Shown: positions 46,211 to 55,052 of the stretch, piece after piece
Position numbering within the stretch: the first letter of the stretch is position 1
How the letters are laid out: each line of letters opens with the position of its first letter
Notes under the pieces: generated by a model
Databases searched by the model: none
Seen by the model: the letters and a program-made list of their open reading frames with translations, nothing else
Told to the model about the DNA's origin: nothing
Assembly (NCBI GenBank): GCA_964490705.1
Contig: CAZBCG010000012.1
Span: forward strand, 20,575-84,574
Reading direction: 5' to 3'
Length of the DNA stretch: 64,000 nt
Source: Fodinibius sp964490705
GTDB taxonomy: Bacteria > Bacteroidota > Rhodothermia > Balneolales > Balneolaceae
Made by a program: the position numbers and the translations under genes

Positions 46211-47365
46211 ATGGATTGTCAAAAACATCTTTTTTCGCTTGATAATAGTCACCACTACATCAACTGCTCGTACCTGTCGCCGATGCTTAAATCAGTTGAG
46301 CAGGCCGGCATCGAGGGTATTCGCCAAAAACGAAAGCCCTGGAAGGTAACGCCCAATCATTTTTTCGAAGACAGCAACAAACTGCGATCGCTCTTTGGTC
46401 AACTGATCAACGCTGAAGCAACCAACATCGCCATTATGCCCGCGGTCTCGTACGGATTGGCAACAGTGGCCAAAAATATTGATCCCGCTCGAGGCCAAAA
46501 TATTGTGATTGTCGGAGAACAGTTCCCCAGCAACGTCTATGCCTGGAAGCGATTTTGCCATGAGCACGATTGTCAACTCAAGATTATTGATGCACCTTCG
46601 GATTTTGACCAACGAGGGGAAACATGGAATCAAAAACTGTTGCATGCTATTGACGACGACACGCTGATGGTTGCGCTGGGCAACGTCCACTGGACCGACG
46701 GTACGTTATTTGATCTAGATACCATCGGCAAAAAAATACGCGCACACGATGCCTATTTTGTCATCGACGGCACGCAATCGGTGGGAGCTTTGCCCATCGA
46801 CATCCAACAAATACAACCGGATGCCCTTATTTGTGCCGGATACAAATGGCTAATGGGGCCCTATGCCATGACGCTCGGCTATTTGGGTCCCCGGCTGCAG
46901 AATGGCATTCCCCTCGAAGAAGGATGGATCACGCGCAAAAACAGCGAAGACTTTAGCGCTCTGGTTGATTATGAGGATGAGTATCAGCCCGGCGCCCAGC
47001 GATTTGATATGGGCGAACGAAGCAATTTTATTTTAGTCCCAATGATGATCGAAGCCCTGAAGCAGATTCTCGAATGGAATCCTAAAAACATCCAGCAGTA
47101 CTGTAAAACCCTAACCGCTGATTTGGTGCAAACCCTGCCGGAATTTGGTTATCAGATCGAAGATTCCCAGTGGCGGGCTCATCACATGTTTGGCATTCGC
47201 TTGCCGGAGATCGTGTCGCTGAAAACACTCAATCAAGCACTGGATCAACAAAATATTCACGTATCCGTGCGGGGATCGGCCGTGCGTATTTCACCGAATG
47301 TGTATAATGATGAGCGGGATGTTAAAGCACTGTTGGAAGTGTTAAAAGATTTGAGCGAGATATAA
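46211..47365 (+). CDS. Class V aminotransferase-fold PLP enzyme
   Basis: 384 residues. PLP features are visible: GNVHWTDGTLFDL, the cofactor Asp in FVIDGTQSVGALPID, the Schiff-base Lys in CAGYKWLMGPYAMT, and an Arg in FDMGERSNFILVP. The family includes cysteine desulfurases, kynureninases and isopenicillin-epimerase-like enzymes. No desulfurase Cys loop is obvious, so desulfuration is not favoured. Substrate unknown. It is followed by the repeat hairpin and then the symporter pair. Confidence 0.87.
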   Translation: MDCQKHLFSLDNSHHYINCSYLSPMLKSVEQAGIEGIRQKRKPWKVTPNHFFEDSNKLRSLFGQLINAEATNIAIMPAVSYGLATVAKNIDPARGQNIVIVGEQFPSNVYAWKRFCHEHDCQLKIIDAPSDFDQRGETWNQKLLHAIDDDTLMVALGNVHWTDGTLFDLDTIGKKIRAHDAYFVIDGTQSVGALPIDIQQIQPDALICAGYKWLMGPYAMTLGYLGPRLQNGIPLEEGWITRKNSEDFSALVDYEDEYQPGAQRFDMGERSNFILVPMMIEALKQILEWNPKNIQQYCKTLTADLVQTLPEFGYQIEDSQWRAHHMFGIRLPEIVSLKTLNQALDQQNIHVSVRGSAVRISPNVYNDERDVKALLEVLKDLSEI

Positions 47366-47390
47366 ACAAGGAAAAGCAAGAAGTGAAAAA

Positions 47391-47442
47391 GTGAGGAGTA
47401 ATGAGTAATAAATAATTTGTGCTCTTACTCATTACTCCTCAC
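47391..47442. repeat. Gene-less perfect hairpin of the S23-associated repeat family
   Basis: GTGAGGAGTAATGAGTAA (47391-47408), a 16-base centre, and its exact inverse (47425-47442): an 18-bp perfect stem. Heptamer words GAGTAAT and ACTCATT are shared with the S23 flanks. It lies between the aminotransferase and the symporter operon and could also terminate transcription. Confidence 0.75.
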
Positions 47443-47485
47443 TCGTTATTTATTCTTTAACTATTTAATAACATAATTTGATAAC

Positions 47486-47608
47486 ATGCCCGATAAGTCA
47501 TCAACAAACTCAAAAAAAGAACCAAACTACTGGCTCGTCTTTGGGATTGGCATTGCCTATATCCTGCTGCTGGGCCTGTTCACCTACTTTTTTAACCTGC
47601 CCATTTGA
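47486..47608 (+). CDS. 40-residue single-pass membrane protein, symporter partner
   Basis: An ATG at 47486 opens a frame of 40 residues: a hydrophilic N-terminus (MPDKSSTNSKKEPNY) then one membrane segment (WLVFGIGIAYILLLGLFTYF) ending NLPI. It stops five bases before the symporter ATG at 47614, so the two are very likely translated as one unit. Small single-span partners encoded just upstream of sodium:solute symporters are known in several lineages. The exact family is not recognised here. Confidence 0.7.
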   Translation: MPDKSSTNSKKEPNYWLVFGIGIAYILLLGLFTYFFNLPI

Positions 47609-47613
47609 TCGTT

Positions 47614-49353
47614 ATGCACTGGATTGACTGGCTCGTTCTTGTCGTCTTCCTGGGATATACGATCTGGGACGGCACGCGTCACGGCAAGGAAAGCAACAAT
47701 ATCGAGGGATTTTTCCTGGCCAACCGCTCAATGCCGTGGTGGGCCATGGGACTTTCGGTGATGGCTACTCAGGCCTCGGCCATCACTTTTATTGGCACCA
47801 CCGGGCAGGCCTACGTCGAGGATATGCGATTTGTACAGATCTACCTGGCCGTGCCTTTTGCGATGATCATTCTCTGCACCACCCTCGTGCCCTTTTTCAA
47901 CAAACTGCAAAATTTTAGCGCTTATGAAGTTCTGGAAGAACGTTTCGGCCTCTCGACCCGACTCTTTACCAGCCTGCTTTTTTTGTTCTCACGTGGACTG
48001 GGACTCGGCATCATCATCGCCGCCCCTTCGTACGTTCTGGCGCTGCTGCTGGACATCCCGCTTTCTACTACCATTCTGATTATCGGGATCACCGCCACGC
48101 TCTACACCATGGTCGGCGGCATTCACGGCGTTATTCGCACGGACGTCAAACAGATGGCTGTAATGCTATTCGGGCTCGGCTTTTGCTTTTTCTGGATTCA
48201 TTACCAACTGCCTGAACAGGTGGGATTCTCTGATTCGCTCTATCTAGCCGGTACGCTCGGCAAGCTGGATGCCCTGGATCTCAGCTTCGACATCAGCGAA
48301 AAATACAACGTATGGACGGGGGTGATTGCGGCACTCTTTTTGATGCTCTCTTATTTCGGTACCGACCAAAGTCAGGTACAGCGATACTTAACGGCCAAGT
48401 CACTGGATGATGCCCGAAAATCGCTACTGCTGACTGCTTATGCCAAAATTCCGATGCAGTTTTTTATTCTGCTGCTGGGTGTGATGCTCTATGTGTTTTA
48501 CATTTTTGGAGCTGCCCCGATGACTTTTCGCAGTGTAGAACCAGCGGCACAAAAACAACAAATAGAACTAAAGGGCGAACAACTGCAGCAAGAGTATGAG
48601 CAAGTATATCAGCGGCGAAAAGAGTCGGCTCGGGATCTGCTTCAAAACCGAACCAGCGAAAATGCCAAGCAATTCCGGCAAGCTGATGGGAAGCTTAATG
48701 AGATCCGTCAGGCAGAACTCCAGCGGCAGGAAAAAATCACGCAATCGAGTCTCAACGATACCAATTATATCCTGCCCTATTTTATCCTTAATGAAATTCC
48801 CATAGGCATTATCGGATTAATTGTTGCCGGTATTTTTGCCGCTGCTCTATCAAGTATCGACAGTGAGCTCAATGCCCTGGCCACAATCTCTATTGTGGAT
48901 TGGTATAAACGGCTTGATCCCCATGATCGCGATGAGGCATGGTATCTCAAATCTTCACGATTTACGACGGTATTTTGGGGTATTCTGGCAACGCTGGCAG
49001 CACTGGCCCTAGGCGAAACGCGGTCGATTATTGAGCTGGTCAACAAAATTGGCAGCTACTTTTATGGATCAATATTGGGCGTATTTGTACTGCTGCTGTG
49101 GGTCAAACGTGCCAACGGTGTGGGTGCGCTCACGGGACTTATCTCCGGGATGGGTACGGTGTTCGTATTCGATCGTTTTTATACCAATCCCGCGAATGGA
49201 GATTGGGAAATCATTATGCCATGGCATACCGTTCCCGAAGGATTCACAAAAAGTATCGAGTATCTCTGGTTAAATCCGGTGGGGACGACAGTGGTGGTTC
49301 TCGTGGGAATTGCAGTTAGTGTTATTTGGGATCGGTTTATTGCTATGCAATAA
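47614..49353 (+). CDS. Sodium:solute symporter (SSS family)
   Basis: 579 residues from the ATG at 47614 (the TTG at 47605 overlaps the previous stop). About thirteen membrane segments with SSS features: GFFLANRSMPWWAMGLS, ATQASAITFIG, the Na+-site region AALSSIDSELNALATIS and FGTDQSQVQRYLTAKS. A charged, Gln/Glu/Arg-rich insert (about residues 305-380, coiled-coil-like) lies between two helices. The insert is unusual against classical members but frequent in Bacteroidota-type symporters. Substrate unknown. It is preceded by a 40-residue membrane protein that may be a subunit. Confidence 0.92.
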   Translation: MHWIDWLVLVVFLGYTIWDGTRHGKESNNIEGFFLANRSMPWWAMGLSVMATQASAITFIGTTGQAYVEDMRFVQIYLAVPFAMIILCTTLVPFFNKLQNFSAYEVLEERFGLSTRLFTSLLFLFSRGLGLGIIIAAPSYVLALLLDIPLSTTILIIGITATLYTMVGGIHGVIRTDVKQMAVMLFGLGFCFFWIHYQLPEQVGFSDSLYLAGTLGKLDALDLSFDISEKYNVWTGVIAALFLMLSYFGTDQSQVQRYLTAKSLDDARKSLLLTAYAKIPMQFFILLLGVMLYVFYIFGAAPMTFRSVEPAAQKQQIELKGEQLQQEYEQVYQRRKESARDLLQNRTSENAKQFRQADGKLNEIRQAELQRQEKITQSSLNDTNYILPYFILNEIPIGIIGLIVAGIFAAALSSIDSELNALATISIVDWYKRLDPHDRDEAWYLKSSRFTTVFWGILATLAALALGETRSIIELVNKIGSYFYGSILGVFVLLLWVKRANGVGALTGLISGMGTVFVFDRFYTNPANGDWEIIMPWHTVPEGFTKSIEYLWLNPVGTTVVVLVGIAVSVIWDRFIAMQ

Positions 49354-49368
49354 GTAGTCCACAACTCG

Positions 49369-50439
49369 TTAATCATTTTCCACGTCCATGGGATCTTCTG
49401 CACTGCCTACGATGGCTTCCAGCGCATCGGTAAGGGTTGCCAACCCCTGAATAGTACCATTTTCCATAATCAAGGCAAGCTCCTGATTTTTGTTTTGGAA
49501 CTGATCGATCAGCTCGCTTACCGGCATTTCCGGCGGTACCGTCATGACCGGCCTGCAAAGGTCAGTAAGCTTCATCTTATCGGATGATAGTGCCTCGATA
49601 TTTGCCAGCATCTCGGAAGTATAAATAACACCCAGAGCATCATCTTCTGTTTCCCCACATAATGGGTAGCGAGATTTGCCGCTCTGAACACAACTCATAT
49701 TTTCGGACATCGAATTCTGGGTTGAAAGGAAAATAATCTCTGCCCCGGGCACCATCACATCCCGTACCGGCATCTCGTCAATTTCCAGGGCATTCACGAC
49801 CTCCCTGCGTCGATCTTTCGACAGATTCCCCCGCTCCAATAATTCCACCATCTTATCTTTAAGATCAGATTTCGATCCCTCTTCTATCGACTCCTCCATC
49901 CAGGAACGCTCCATCGTAATTCCAAATAGCCTGAGTGTGCCTTTGGTAAGCCAGTCGCCCACATATAAAACCGGATAGATGGATTTGGTCCACCAATACA
50001 AGGGCGAAGCACAGTATTTTGATACGGTTTTAGCTCGTTCCACACCAAAATATGTGGGCGCCTGCTCTCCCCAAACAGTGTGTACAAAATTGATGACCAC
50101 CACGGATATCACAATCGAAACAGAATGAGCTGATACCGAACCTATACTGTCGATATCAATCAGTAGTGCAATAAGTTCGGTGACTGCCGGCTCTGCAACA
50201 ACTCCCAACAAAATACTGGTTGAAGTGATACCCACCTGGCAACCCGTGAGATAAATTTCAAGTTTCTTGGTCATCTCCCAGGCACGCTCCAGTCCCTTGT
50301 CTCCCCGAATCTCATTGGCATCGTACTGGCGAAGTCGGGTGAGGGCAAACTCAACAGCCACAAAGAAAGCATTGGCTATTAATAGGAAGATGCCACCTAA
50401 AAGACGAAAAACAATTTCTAAATTTATCAGATTTGGCAA
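49369..50439 (-). CDS. CNNM/CBS-domain membrane protein (hemolysin C/CorC-like)
   Basis: 356 residues, apparently from a TTG start, since no in-frame ATG precedes the first membrane segment. A CNNM domain (about 8-190) has FFVAVEFALTRLR, TGCQVGITSTSILLG and the WGEQAPTY segment. A CBS pair (about 215-345) contains MPVRDVMVPGAEI. The C-terminal CorC/HlyC domain present in longer members is absent. The family is linked to Mg2+ or Na+ transport. It is convergent with the symporter gene. Confidence 0.9.
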   Translation of the reverse strand: MPNLINLEIVFRLLGGIFLLIANAFFVAVEFALTRLRQYDANEIRGDKGLERAWEMTKKLEIYLTGCQVGITSTSILLGVVAEPAVTELIALLIDIDSIGSVSAHSVSIVISVVVINFVHTVWGEQAPTYFGVERAKTVSKYCASPLYWWTKSIYPVLYVGDWLTKGTLRLFGITMERSWMEESIEEGSKSDLKDKMVELLERGNLSKDRRREVVNALEIDEMPVRDVMVPGAEIIFLSTQNSMSENMSCVQSGKSRYPLCGETEDDALGVIYTSEMLANIEALSSDKMKLTDLCRPVMTVPPEMPVSELIDQFQNKNQELALIMENGTIQGLATLTDALEAIVGSAEDPMDVEND

Positions 50440-50510
50440 ACCATTAATGAAATTTATGCTTGTTGAGCATATCTAAACTTCAAAAAGATTGTGATGATTC
50501 GTAACCCAAT

Positions 50511-50541
50511 AAAAAGCCCCACTGAACTAAATCAGTGGGGC
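50511..50541 (-). terminator. Intrinsic terminator of the DUF5117 metalloprotease gene
   Basis: GCCCCACTGA, 6-nt loop, TCAGTGGGGC, followed on the minus strand by TTTTTA. It starts 25 bases after the protease stop. Confidence 0.92.
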
Positions 50542-50565
50542 CCTTATCAAATCTAAGCTCGAATA

Positions 50566-53052
50566 TTATCCGTCAGGATTCAGGATATCGTCGATGCGTT
50601 GCTGGGCATCGGTTAAGTGCGTTCTGGTAGCACGGTCTCCGGCATCGTTGATCGCATCATCCACATTGTCTTGAAGCGTCTGTAGTTGTTCACGTACAAT
50701 GGGGCGAATATCAGATTGACTTACATCCACGTTGATGCTAAAGTATTCCCGATATGCCGGCGGAATACTTGGTTCTTCGGTCATCAGGTATTCCATCCGC
50801 TCGATATATCCACGCTGTAGATTTCGACGAAATACATCGATTTCAGGTGAATTGCTATCGAGCTCACTCCAGATTGCATTGCGGAGATCATCCATCAGCT
50901 CAAACGGTGTATATGTATCACCATCGGATCGGGCATCCCACTCAATTAAGCGTCCCAGCATGCCGGGATCCGCAACATTGTTCAGAAGGCTCGTCTGTTG
51001 ACTTCGGATATCATCAACGACTGAGCTCTCGTTGACCCGATCAAGCACTTCATAGTTTAACATCCAAGTGGGCGAAGACCAGCCGTAATCGGCCAACCAG
51101 TCCATAGCACGCTTTTGGCGCTCTTGCGATACAAATTCATAAACCGGCCCCTCTTGGCTGTGCGTTTTATCGGTCTCATATACACCACCAATATTATTGA
51201 GCACATGCCCTGTATATCGGCTCCACTGCCCTACAATTTGTCCGTAGAGTTCTTCGAGTTCATCATAATTGGCGCCTTCCCGATCAGTCCATTCTAACAA
51301 GTTATCGGTAATCCGTTGAAGGTTGGCAACCCCCAGTTCACTGGCGCGCATGGCATCGTTGGTGAGATCTTCGGTCTGTGAGCGAGGATCGGTTCCGCTG
51401 CTACCGTAAAAATAACGGGGATCGTCAGCACGTTCGCGGGTCCACTCATTCAGTTGAGCAACTTTTTCCTCCTGGGTCATATCTTCGGGAAACCAAGTGT
51501 ACCCCCATTTTACAGCCCACTTGTCGTATTCTCCAATAGCGGGACCAAAACTTTCAACACCATCGCCCGGCTGGGCTACGTAATTGAACCGCGCATAATC
51601 CATGATGGATGGAGCGGTTCCGTGTGTGGAGGTAAATGATGGAGACCGAAGCGAATCTACCGGATAAGCGAAACTTGACCCAAAGTTGTGCGGCAGGCCA
51701 ATGGTATGACCCACTTCGTGAGCAGAAACAAATCGAACGAGCTTACCCATCACTTCGTCTTCAAACTGGACACTGCGCGCTTCCGGATTGGCTGCTGCCG
51801 TTTGCACAAAATACCAGTTGCGCAACAGATTCATCACATTGTGATACCAGCCGATATCGCTCTCAAGGATCTGTCCCGTCCGTGGATCGTGTACATGCGG
51901 TCCATAGGCGTTCTGGATATCCGAAGCAAAATAACGGATGACCGAATAGCGCACATCTTCTGGACTCCATTCGGGATTTTCTTCTTCTGAGGGGGGATCT
52001 TTGGCAACAATCGCATTTTTAAATCCGGCTGCTTCAAAAGCTTTCTGCCAATCTTCAACACCCTGTTTTAGGTAAGGTCGCCATTTTTCTGGCGTGGCCG
52101 GATCTATGTAATACACAATAGGATTAACCGGTTCAACCAGCTCGCCATTTAAATACGCCTCTTTATCTTTGGGCTCCAACTTATAGCGTGTAACATATTG
52201 TACATCTTTGGCCTTGTGAGCATCGGCTCCATAATCGGTTTGTTGAATACTAAAATATCCAACGCGTTGGTCGTGCGGGCGCGCATCCATCTGATCGCCA
52301 GGCAACAGCACCATGCTGTGATTAATTTCGAGCGAGATAGTACCCGTTGACGAACTTGAGGGCGGGTTTGATGCCTCGTAAGTCATCCAGTTTCGAGCTT
52401 CAATATTTTTCGGATAACTATTTATGTGCTCGATATATGAGCGGTCCTGATCGAGCCGGCGAACGCGGTATTCCTCCCGCCGATAATCTTGCAATCCAAG
52501 TGCCTGCACATCGGTGGCATACAAGTCGGTAACATCAATGACTACGCCCGAGGAATCTTCGCCCAGCGACTTGATATCGAATGAGGCAATAATAGGTTCA
52601 AAGTTGGAGTTTTGAACCGCCTCATACACCGGCAATGAATCTTTGGCAACATTCTCATAGGATACGTGACGCAGCAAAATATCGTCATCTTTCTTCTGCC
52701 AGCGCACAACCTGTGTATTTAGCTTTTCGCCTCCATAGCCAATTTCATTCTGTGTCTCGGCAATACGGGAAACGAGCAACATTTCGCGACTCAACAACGA
52801 GTCGGGAATTTCATAAAAATAGTCGGAATCAATTTTGTGTACATCAAAAAGTCCTTCATCAGATTCAGCCTCATCGGTGATGACTTCACTGTAGGCCTTC
52901 ATCCCATCTTCAGACTCGGGACCATTTCGTTGTTGAGAACTCGAAGGAGCACTCTTGTTTGTTTGCCCGGAGGATGCACAAGCTGATAAGAGGGCTACGC
53001 CCAATATCATCACGCTCATCCTCTTTAAGCTTCGTATTATCATAGAACTCAT
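50566..53052 (-). CDS. Zinc-dependent metalloprotease, DUF5117/DUF5118-type lipoprotein
   Basis: 828 residues. The lipoprotein signal ends LLSACASSG. A beta-rich N-terminal half (about 50-330, DUF5118/DUF5117-like) precedes the metzincin-type site HEVGHTIGLPHNFGSS (near residue 445) with a later Met-turn-like SIMDYARFNYV. The C-terminal half is helical. The family is abundant in Bacteroidota and relatives; the cleaved substrates are unknown. The lipoprotein anchor places it in the periplasm or at the surface. Single gene with its own terminator; divergent from the methyltransferase gene. Confidence 0.92.
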   Translation of the reverse strand: MSSMIIRSLKRMSVMILGVALLSACASSGQTNKSAPSSSQQRNGPESEDGMKAYSEVITDEAESDEGLFDVHKIDSDYFYEIPDSLLSREMLLVSRIAETQNEIGYGGEKLNTQVVRWQKKDDDILLRHVSYENVAKDSLPVYEAVQNSNFEPIIASFDIKSLGEDSSGVVIDVTDLYATDVQALGLQDYRREEYRVRRLDQDRSYIEHINSYPKNIEARNWMTYEASNPPSSSSTGTISLEINHSMVLLPGDQMDARPHDQRVGYFSIQQTDYGADAHKAKDVQYVTRYKLEPKDKEAYLNGELVEPVNPIVYYIDPATPEKWRPYLKQGVEDWQKAFEAAGFKNAIVAKDPPSEEENPEWSPEDVRYSVIRYFASDIQNAYGPHVHDPRTGQILESDIGWYHNVMNLLRNWYFVQTAAANPEARSVQFEDEVMGKLVRFVSAHEVGHTIGLPHNFGSSFAYPVDSLRSPSFTSTHGTAPSIMDYARFNYVAQPGDGVESFGPAIGEYDKWAVKWGYTWFPEDMTQEEKVAQLNEWTRERADDPRYFYGSSGTDPRSQTEDLTNDAMRASELGVANLQRITDNLLEWTDREGANYDELEELYGQIVGQWSRYTGHVLNNIGGVYETDKTHSQEGPVYEFVSQERQKRAMDWLADYGWSSPTWMLNYEVLDRVNESSVVDDIRSQQTSLLNNVADPGMLGRLIEWDARSDGDTYTPFELMDDLRNAIWSELDSNSPEIDVFRRNLQRGYIERMEYLMTEEPSIPPAYREYFSINVDVSQSDIRPIVREQLQTLQDNVDDAINDAGDRATRTHLTDAQQRIDDILNPDG

Positions 53053-53141
53053 AGTGGATAGTTTAGGTTAAGCATTATCTTATTAAACCGCTTAAAGGTT
53101 ACGTTCGTACGGGAATGATTCAAAATTTTTTAGGCATCCAG

Positions 53142-53195
53142 ATGTAAAAAAATATTTTACATGCCCGATATAACCGACACTGAGCATTCATGAAT
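53142..53195. promoter_or_regulatory. Two palindromes in a divergent promoter region
   Basis: ATGTAAAA-AAATA-TTTTACAT (53142-53162) and CATTCATGAATG (about 53184-53195). They lie between the metalloprotease and methyltransferase genes, so regulator binding is possible. No regulator is assigned. Confidence 0.35.
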
Positions 53196-53275
53196 GACAA
53201 AAATTATCAAAAAAAGTATAGTTACCAACTAGACTAGCCATAATCCGCTAGCTTTGTTACATTTAGTAAATAATA

Positions 53276-53902
53276 ATGACCAAAAATAGAGGCCGATTGG
53301 AACACCTGCTTTATTTTTTTAAAGATCTGAAGCAAGTGGGTGCTATTGCACCGAGTTCGAAATTTCTTGCAAAAGATCTGGTTACACAGCTCAAAAAACG
53401 TCTTACCAACAACGACTGCAGTTCCCAAAAAATCCTGGAAATTGGGGCGGGTACCGGGCCTCTTACCAAACAGATCATTAAGCATCTTCGACCAAAAGAT
53501 CAGCTGGATATTGTTGAAATTCATAAAAAGTTTTTCCAGATCGTCAAGACAAAGTATCGCCAGCCCAATGTTCAAGTTCATCATTCTGATATTTTAAAGT
53601 TTGAGCCGAGCTACCAATATGATTTTATTTTTTCCAGCCTGCCTTATGAAAATATGCCCGAAGAAGTATCACGCGAGATATGGAAAAAAAAGCTAAGTTT
53701 TTGCTCAAGCAATGCTTATATCAGTTATTTTAAATATCTGAAGTTTCGGGATTTTAAAAGCGATTTTGAAGAAAAGGTAGTCGAAAAATACGGCCAGGAT
53801 AAAAAATTTGTATTCCTAAACCTGCCACCCGCCAAGGTTTATACCCTGGAGGTCAATCATGGAAATGCCATCGCAGCGGCCGAAAACGTAAATGTAGCCT
53901 AG
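53276..53902 (+). CDS. SAM-dependent methyltransferase (PmtA/KsgA-like, probably phospholipid methylating)
   Basis: 208 residues. It begins with the PmtA-like signature FKDLKQVGAIAPSSKFLAKD, then motif I EIGAGTGPLTK (near residue 57), the acidic motif DIVEIHKKF, and motif IV SSLPYENMP where KsgA-type rRNA enzymes would have NLPY. The order and the APSS segment match phospholipid N-methyltransferases more than rRNA dimethylases. The 3' end overlaps the convergent small membrane protein gene by four bases. Confidence 0.8.
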   Translation: MTKNRGRLEHLLYFFKDLKQVGAIAPSSKFLAKDLVTQLKKRLTNNDCSSQKILEIGAGTGPLTKQIIKHLRPKDQLDIVEIHKKFFQIVKTKYRQPNVQVHHSDILKFEPSYQYDFIFSSLPYENMPEEVSREIWKKKLSFCSSNAYISYFKYLKFRDFKSDFEEKVVEKYGQDKKFVFLNLPPAKVYTLEVNHGNAIAAAENVNVA

Positions 53903-54228
53903 CCAAAAAAGCCAAGGTTCAAGATTGAGAGCAGCAGACTAAACAGCAATGCCCACCCAAAGTGATCTATTTTCATCCCATCCACAAAAGCATCTGCCAT
54001 CATCAACATAAGTGCGTTAATTACCCAGATAAATGATCCAAAGGTAAGGAGGGTGATCGGGAAGGTGAGAAAAACCAAGATAGGCCGAACAAAGGTGTTT
54101 ATAATGGCCAACAACAAGGTAACCCCCAAGGCTGTTGCAAAGCTTTTGATTTGGACCCCTTTAAGCAGATAGGCAATCACAAAAATACCCACCGCATTGA
54201 CAAATAGTGAGATAATTGCAGACATCAT
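53899..54228 (-). CDS. Phage-holin-family-4-like small membrane protein
   Basis: 109 residues, four membrane segments with the LLLAIINTFVRPILVFLTFP and LPITLLTFG-like core typical of the PF04020 family (MYFR-type, named phage holin superfamily 4 although mostly chromosomal). The role is unknown. It lies 70 bases downstream of the Hpt gene in the same orientation, and its 3' end overlaps the methyltransferase gene. Confidence 0.85.
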   Translation of the reverse strand: MMSAIISLFVNAVGIFVIAYLLKGVQIKSFATALGVTLLLAIINTFVRPILVFLTFPITLLTFGSFIWVINALMLMMADAFVDGMKIDHFGWALLFSLLLSILNLGFFG

Positions 54229-54297
54229 AACGCACCTGAACTTTATTTTTTTATTTAGTCAGGTGTACGAACTAGTCTGCAAAATGTTACCGATGGG

Positions 54298-54657
54298 TTA
54301 GGCTTTTAGCTTTTCGATCTTATCTGCCAACTCATTAAAAGCATGGCTGCATATATGATCAAATTCGGTGATTTGCTGTTGAAAATTATCCGAAATATTC
54401 TTGCTTTCCGCCTGCTGCTCCATATCCAGAATGAGTTCCCGGGCACGATCCATCCCCATATAACTGAGATTGGGTTTGATCTTATGGGTGATCTTCGCAA
54501 GCTGGTCCCAATCTTTATTGGCATAACACGCTTTCATCTGCTGAATTGCATCGGGCGTATCCTCAAGAAAGACTTCTGTGGTCTCAATTACAATACTATC
54601 ATCGCCCATTGCCATTTCGCGCAGATATGACAAATCCGTTATTGGTTTATCACTCAA
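54298..54657 (-). CDS. Hpt-domain phosphotransfer protein
   Basis: 119 residues forming a single Hpt domain with the phospho-His at about residue 58 (ITHKIKPNLSYMGM). No kinase is encoded beside it, so it is an orphan relay that could serve a hybrid kinase elsewhere. The kinases at 20-27 kb are of other types (HisKA_3, HisKA_2) and have no receiver, so a link to them is not supported. Confidence 0.88.
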   Translation of the reverse strand: MSDKPITDLSYLREMAMGDDSIVIETTEVFLEDTPDAIQQMKACYANKDWDQLAKITHKIKPNLSYMGMDRARELILDMEQQAESKNISDNFQQQITEFDHICSHAFNELADKIEKLKA

Positions 54658-54735
54658 GGTAAAACCGTTACTTCATTATAAGTTTGTGACAATTAATCTT
54701 TGACGACCACAAATCGGACGCCAACTTAATGCTTA

Positions 54736-54810
54736 TCAACCGGTAAGCATAACAATACCGATAAGCACCAATACCGCTATTTTAAAAATTAATGCCTTCC
54801 AATCTTTCAT
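54736..54810 (-). CDS. Possible 24-residue membrane peptide
   Basis: An ATG at 54810 opens MKDWKALIFKIAVLVLIGIV-MLTG before a TGA. It has a charged start and one hydrophobic span. Upstream on its strand AGG lies five bases before the ATG (GGGGAATAGGTTC). It sits in the 380-base gap between copA and the Hpt gene. It is too short to classify and could be chance. Confidence 0.35.
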   Translation of the reverse strand: MKDWKALIFKIAVLVLIGIVMLTG

Positions 54811-54892
54811 GAACCTATTCCCCAGAACTTTATATTACCTTTCGCCGCAATAGAGTGCTTATGTAATAATCAATATTCAATTAAAATTCAAG

Positions 54893-55052
54893 TTTTCCAC
54901 ATTCTATTACAGAAAACTCTTTTTATGCGGATGTACTTACATGAGTATTCAGGCAGTATTTTGTTACAAAAAATTCTAAATTTGTGCTGGGACAGCAGTT
55001 TTCCACAATATTATCCACACTTGTGTTGATAAGATTTATTTTATGTGGATAA
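54893..55052. promoter_or_regulatory. Cluster of four DnaA boxes
   Basis: Four exact matches to TTWTNCACA lie within 160 bases: TTTTCCACA at 54893-54901 and 54999-55007, TTATCCACA at 55011-55019, and TTATCCACA on the minus strand at 55044-55052. A near match (TTATCAACA, minus strand, 55023-55031) lies among them. The DNA is AT-rich and otherwise gene-free apart from the end of copA. It may be a replication origin, a DnaA-titration site or a DnaA-regulated element. dnaA is not in the window. Confidence 0.7.

Noticed and set aside
44891..47442. CRISPR array
   Set aside because: The short phased words are contiguous and degenerate; there are no uniform repeats separated by unique spacers and no cas genes.
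53899..54228. Prophage, suggested by the holin family name
   Set aside because: PF04020-type proteins are common chromosomal genes, and no other phage genes are near.
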